A stretch of DNA of 64,000 bases from Hedera helix. Taxonomy: Eukaryota; Streptophyta; Magnoliopsida; Apiales; Araliaceae. Below are positions 60,727 to 64,000 of this stretch, piece after piece. The DNA lies in assembly GCA_947179155.2 (NCBI GenBank), contig OX359284.1, positions 6,814,432 through 6,878,431 on the forward strand, given 5' to 3'. The notes below the pieces were generated by a model, which searched no databases, was not told the origin of the DNA, and saw only the letters and a list, made by a program, of their open reading frames with translations. Numbering within the stretch: the stretch's first letter is position 1; every line of letters starts with the position of its first letter. The translations under genes and the position numbers were made by a program.

Positions 60727-61225
60727 ATGATTTATTTCCTGCACGGACTATGTCAGTTTCATCACTTTTATTTAGAAAACAGACTTGTAATCACAATGTT
60801 TTGTATATATAGAGAAATATTTATGTTTTAGCCATTTCCCTTTTTGATGCATCGCCGCCCTTCATTGGATCCTCATTTTATCCAGCCGATTATGATTTCG
60901 ACATATCGCCTTATTTCTTTCCTCAAGTCTTGATTGGAACTCCACAGATATTGCCGCGTGCCCCCTTTGATTTCATCGAAGTGAGTCTTGAATTTTGGGC
61001 TAATTATGTGGCTAGGTTTGGGGAAGATTTGGAACGTATTTGTCAAAGTAGGGTTTCGGGGTTTTTTCTGGAAATGGGTCTGGCCTAGGGACAAGGTTTA
61101 TTATTTTGTGTAGAACGGACCGCGCCATGATAGCTGCCTACGTACTCCCACAAGGTCAGGAGATCAGGTCCTACGTAGTTCGAGTTACAAGGGAGATAAT
61201 TTTTTTTTTTTTATTTTTTTTTATT
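60727..61225. other. Junction between antisense genes and pol
   Basis: No ORF. 61120-61185 contains GCTGCCTACGTACTCCC and CCTACGTAGTTC, an arrangement with facing TACGTA sites that I recall from the pol ends of other plant Tat elements; it is followed by a T-rich run (61200-61227). Confidence 0.45.
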
Positions 61226-64000
61226 TTAAGCATAGAACCGTTTCACAGAGTCGGAATTCAGGGGCTGTGGAAAGACTTTGCCGTCCATTTCCTGTAGGAT
61301 GAGGGCCCCTCCAGATAGGACTTTCTTGATCACGAAGGGTCCTTCCCAATTTGGAACGAATTTCCCCTTGGCTTCGTCTTGACAGGGCATGACCCTCTTT
61401 AGCACTAAATCATTTTTCTTGAACTTTCGGGACCGTATCTTTTTGTCGTACGATCGAGAGACGAGTTGCTGATACAACTGACCGTGTAATATAGCCGCCA
61501 CCCTCCTTTCATCTATTAAGGCTAGTTGGTCATACCGACTTTGAATCCAATCCTCCTCGTCAATCCGAGCATCGAGCAAAATTCGGAGGGATGCCATCTC
61601 CATTTCAACGGGCAAAACGGCCTCCATCCCATATACCAAGGCGTAAGGAGTTGCCCCTGTAGACGTACGAACTGATGTCCGATATGCAAACAGTGTGAGG
61701 GGTAGCAAGTCTGGCCATCCTCGATGATTGGCAGACATTCTCGCCATAATTCTCTTTATATTCTTATTTGCCGCCTCCACGACCCCATTCATTTTGGGCC
61801 TATAAATGACAGAATTGAGGTGCTTGATCTTGAATTGGGCACATAACTCCTTCATAAGGGCATTGTTCAGGTTCTTGGCATTGTCGGACACCAAGATTTC
61901 AGGCTGTCCGTATCGGCAAATGACATTGTTCCTGATGAAACTGACTATAACTTCCTGCGTTACTTTGGGGAAAGAAGCTGCCTCCACCCATTTAGTGAAA
62001 TAATCAATCATGACGAAAATGAACCGGTGGCCGTTGCTCGCCTTGGGCTCCACGGGTCCGATTACATCCATACCCCACATGGAGAAAGGCCAAGGGGAAG
62101 TCATACAATGTAGTTCATTAGGAGGCGCATGCATCACATTACCATGTGTTTGGCATTGGAAACATCGCTTGACATGATCGTCACAGTCAGCCTTAAGTGA
62201 TAGCCAGTAGTGCCCCGTTCTCAGAATTTTCTTGGCCAACATCGGTCCACTCATGTGCGGTCCACATACTCCACCGTGCACTTCGCCCATAATTTTCTGT
62301 GATTGAGTCTCGTCCACACATCGCAATAATCCCAAGCCTACGTCCCTCTTATACAAGGAATCTCCGCTTAAATAGAATTTCATCGCCATTTTTTGGATTC
62401 TCTGCCTTTCCGTTCGGTTTGCCTGGTCGGGGAGTGATCTATCCCTCAAGTATTTCTGGATGTCATGATACCAGGGCTGATTTGGCTGAACCACCTCTCC
62501 TGATAACTCCAATATATATTCCTCGTAAGCGGGAGCATTTTGCACTGTTATTTCAATATGTGGAGTGGCTTTGTTTTTGAGTACGTGGACTAACGAAGCC
62601 AGGGTGGTCAATGCATCGGCAAAGTCATTCCGCCCCCTGGGAATATGTCGAAAGGCTATGTCTTCAAAATCTTGCATTAATCGGATCACACACCGGTGGA
62701 AGGGGAGTAACCGAAGCTCCTTAATGCCATATACCCCTGTCGTCTGTCTGATTACCAGCTCTGAATCCCCGAACACGGCTAATCTTTTCACTCCCATATT
62801 GCAGGCGAATCTCAGTCCCAATATACATCCTTCGTATTCAGCCGTATTGTTTGAGTTACTGAACTTTAGTTTGGTGAGAACAGGGTACTGCTCGCCCGTA
62901 ATGGAGACCAGGACCGCTCCAGCTCCAGCCCCTTCAGCATTCATGGCACCGTCGAAATACATTTTCCAAAATTGCCCTTCGTCATCACACCTTGTCTGTT
63001 GGACCCACAGTATGTCTTCACCCGGTAGGAAAGTCTTTAAAGGCTCCATCCCCCCTGTCAGCATCTCTGATAATTGATCTGCAATTCCCTGCCCCTTCAT
63101 GGCCTTCTGGGTAACATAAAGGAGGTCGAATTGCTGGAGGATTAACTGCCACCTTGATAATCGATAATTCAGCATTGGTCTCTCAAATATATACTTCAAG
63201 GGGTCGATCCGCGAGATCAAATAGGTAGTGTGTCCATGAAGATAATGCTGTAACCTCATAGCAGCCCAGGCCAAGGCGCAACATGTTCTCTCGATCGGCG
63301 TGTAATTCTGTTCACAGCTGTTGAATCTCTTGCTGAGGTAATAAATGGCACGCTCCTTACCGGATTCACTCTTCTGCCCCAGCATACAACCCATCGCCAT
63401 ATCATTCACGGATATATACATGAAAAGGGGAATCCCGTCCTTTGGAGGTACCAGCACTGGCGCTTCTGTTAATTGCTTCTTAATAGTCTGAAAGGCCTTT
63501 TGGCATTGACTGTTCCACTTCCGGGAGGCATTTTTCCTTAACAGTTTGAAGATTGGTTCGCAGGTGGTGGTCAGATGGGATATGAACCGACTGATGAAGT
63601 TTATCCTCCCCAAGAATCCCCTTATCTCTTTCTCCGTACGAGGAGCTGGCATATCCACAATAGCCTTGATCTTAGCCGGATCCAGTTCAATGCCTCGATT
63701 GCTCACCAAGAATCCAAGGAGCTTACCTGACTGAACCCCGAAGGCACACTTTGCTGGATTGAGCTTCAAATTGTACTTCCTGAGCCGCTCAAATAACTTC
63801 TTGAGGTGAGTCACATGGTCAGATTCCGTCCTCGATTTCACAATAATGCCATCCACGTAGACCTCTATCTCCTTGTGCATCATGTCGTGGAATAGGGCCA
63901 TCATGGCCCTATGATAAGTGGCTCCTGCATTTGTGAGGCCGAAAGCAAGTCGTCTATAACAAAACGTGCCCCAGGGGGTGATGAAGGCAGTTTTTTCTCG
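61226..64000 (-). CDS. Tat-lineage pol: RT (partial), RNase H, second RNase H, integrase
   Basis: A single open frame of 924 codons that continues past the window edge; the Met at 63904 is internal. RT begins with KTAFITPWGTFCYRR and GLTNAGATYHRAM; its active site reads YVDGIIVKS, whereas the family has YVDD. Next come LGFLVSNRGIELDPAKIKAI and the RT-linked RNase H (VNDMAMGCMLGQ, TPIERTCCALAWA). A second, archaeal-type RNase H follows (MYFDGAMNAEGAGAGAVL, NNTAEYEGCILGL, FGDSELVIRQ, RGRNDFADALTTLAS) with its acidic residues. Integrase has the HHCC finger (EVHGGVCGPHMSG, CFQCQTHGN) and catalytic Asp, Asp, Glu (GMDVIGP, VSDNAK, MNGVVEAANKN), and a C-terminal NWEGPFVIKKVL motif. Stop at 61226 after SVKRFYA. 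The YVDD-to-YVDG change should disable RT even though the frame is intact. Confidence 0.95.
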   Translation of the reverse strand, partial: REKTAFITPWGTFCYRRLAFGLTNAGATYHRAMMALFHDMMHKEIEVYVDGIIVKSRTESDHVTHLKKLFERLRKYNLKLNPAKCAFGVQSGKLLGFLVSNRGIELDPAKIKAIVDMPAPRTEKEIRGFLGRINFISRFISHLTTTCEPIFKLLRKNASRKWNSQCQKAFQTIKKQLTEAPVLVPPKDGIPLFMYISVNDMAMGCMLGQKSESGKERAIYYLSKRFNSCEQNYTPIERTCCALAWAAMRLQHYLHGHTTYLISRIDPLKYIFERPMLNYRLSRWQLILQQFDLLYVTQKAMKGQGIADQLSEMLTGGMEPLKTFLPGEDILWVQQTRCDDEGQFWKMYFDGAMNAEGAGAGAVLVSITGEQYPVLTKLKFSNSNNTAEYEGCILGLRFACNMGVKRLAVFGDSELVIRQTTGVYGIKELRLLPFHRCVIRLMQDFEDIAFRHIPRGRNDFADALTTLASLVHVLKNKATPHIEITVQNAPAYEEYILELSGEVVQPNQPWYHDIQKYLRDRSLPDQANRTERQRIQKMAMKFYLSGDSLYKRDVGLGLLRCVDETQSQKIMGEVHGGVCGPHMSGPMLAKKILRTGHYWLSLKADCDDHVKRCFQCQTHGNVMHAPPNELHCMTSPWPFSMWGMDVIGPVEPKASNGHRFIFVMIDYFTKWVEAASFPKVTQEVIVSFIRNNVICRYGQPEILVSDNAKNLNNALMKELCAQFKIKHLNSVIYRPKMNGVVEAANKNIKRIMARMSANHRGWPDLLPLTLFAYRTSVRTSTGATPYALVYGMEAVLPVEMEMASLRILLDARIDEEDWIQSRYDQLALIDERRVAAILHGQLYQQLVSRSYDKKIRSRKFKKNDLVLKRVMPCQDEAKGKFVPNWEGPFVIKKVLSGGALILQEMDGKVFPQPLNSDSVKRFYA

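Larger units (their letters stand above)
53324..64000 (-). mobile_element. Tat-lineage Ty3/gypsy retrotransposon, 3' portion (5' end beyond the window)
   Basis: On the minus strand: pol (64000-61226), a 5.7-kb region with opposite-strand genes, a polypurine tract and a terminal LTR (55481-53324). Two RNase H domains in pol, the second of archaeal type, define the Tat lineage (Ogre, Retand, Grande relatives), as do the long region between pol and LTR and tandem repeats there. The GC content of 56.9-60.7 and 61.2-64 kb is far above the rest of the window. The long intact pol frame suggests a younger insertion than the Tekay element. Confidence 0.92.

Overview
The window is nuclear DNA of a flowering plant, probably a eudicot. 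It has AT-rich intergenic DNA, GT-AG introns, plant gene families (COR413, CK2 alpha, JINGUBANG-type WD40, FAR1) and many plant transposable elements. The species cannot be named from the sequence. About two thirds of the 64 kb is recognisable mobile-element DNA; only one host gene looks possibly functional.

Left end (1-5.2 kb): a COR413 plasma-membrane cold-acclimation gene on the minus strand runs off the window edge. Exons 2-4 are readable. Its nearest exon 1 has a 1-nt frameshift, but a tandem duplication has placed a second, intact exon 1 with its own promoter upstream at 3236-3423. A MITE-like insertion separates the two copies. From 5.2 to 9.6 kb there is AT-rich DNA with one long hairpin element. 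From 9.6 to 12.7 kb lie a decayed FAR1/MULE-type gene and a genomic fragment of casein kinase 2 alpha.

Centre (13.06-33.14 kb): one old, complete Ty3/gypsy chromovirus of Tekay/Del type on the plus strand. It has 3.3-kb LTRs, an initiator-Met PBS, a polypurine tract and a 5-bp target duplication (GAAAC). It carries an extra acidic coiled-coil ORF before gag, then a gag-pol reading frame with many stops. Two solo LTRs of the same family, one per orientation, are nested in pol, each with its own 5-bp target duplication. The two outer LTRs differ visibly over most of their length but share a 624-bp stretch with no difference. The element split an exon-like sequence of an unidentified minus-strand gene.

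Right of it: a plant mobile domain (PMD) plus Ulp1-protease pseudogene (34.0-36.5 kb), a Mutator-type MITE (37.9 kb), a 4.07-kb hAT element with a ZMYM1/DUF4371-like transposase pseudogene and a tandem array in its 5' intron (38.6-42.6 kb), several MITEs (44.6-47.8 kb), a JINGUBANG-like WD40 pseudogene broken by a miniature LTR element (48.4-49.6 kb), and a purine-rich degenerate stretch (50.2-52.5 kb).

Right end (53.3-64 kb): the 3' part of a younger Tat-lineage Ty3/gypsy element on the minus strand. Reading from the window edge it has RT-RNaseH, a second archaeal-type RNase H and integrase in one long open frame, then 5.7 kb of non-pol DNA, a polypurine tract and a 2.16-kb LTR. The 5.7 kb holds an opposite-strand cassette: an intron-containing PMD gene, a DUF7745-like gene with a coiled-coil tail, and a 36-bp tandem array next to the LTR. 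This cassette, the pre-gag ORF of the Tekay element, the identical tract in its LTRs and the duplicated COR413 first exon are the most interesting items.
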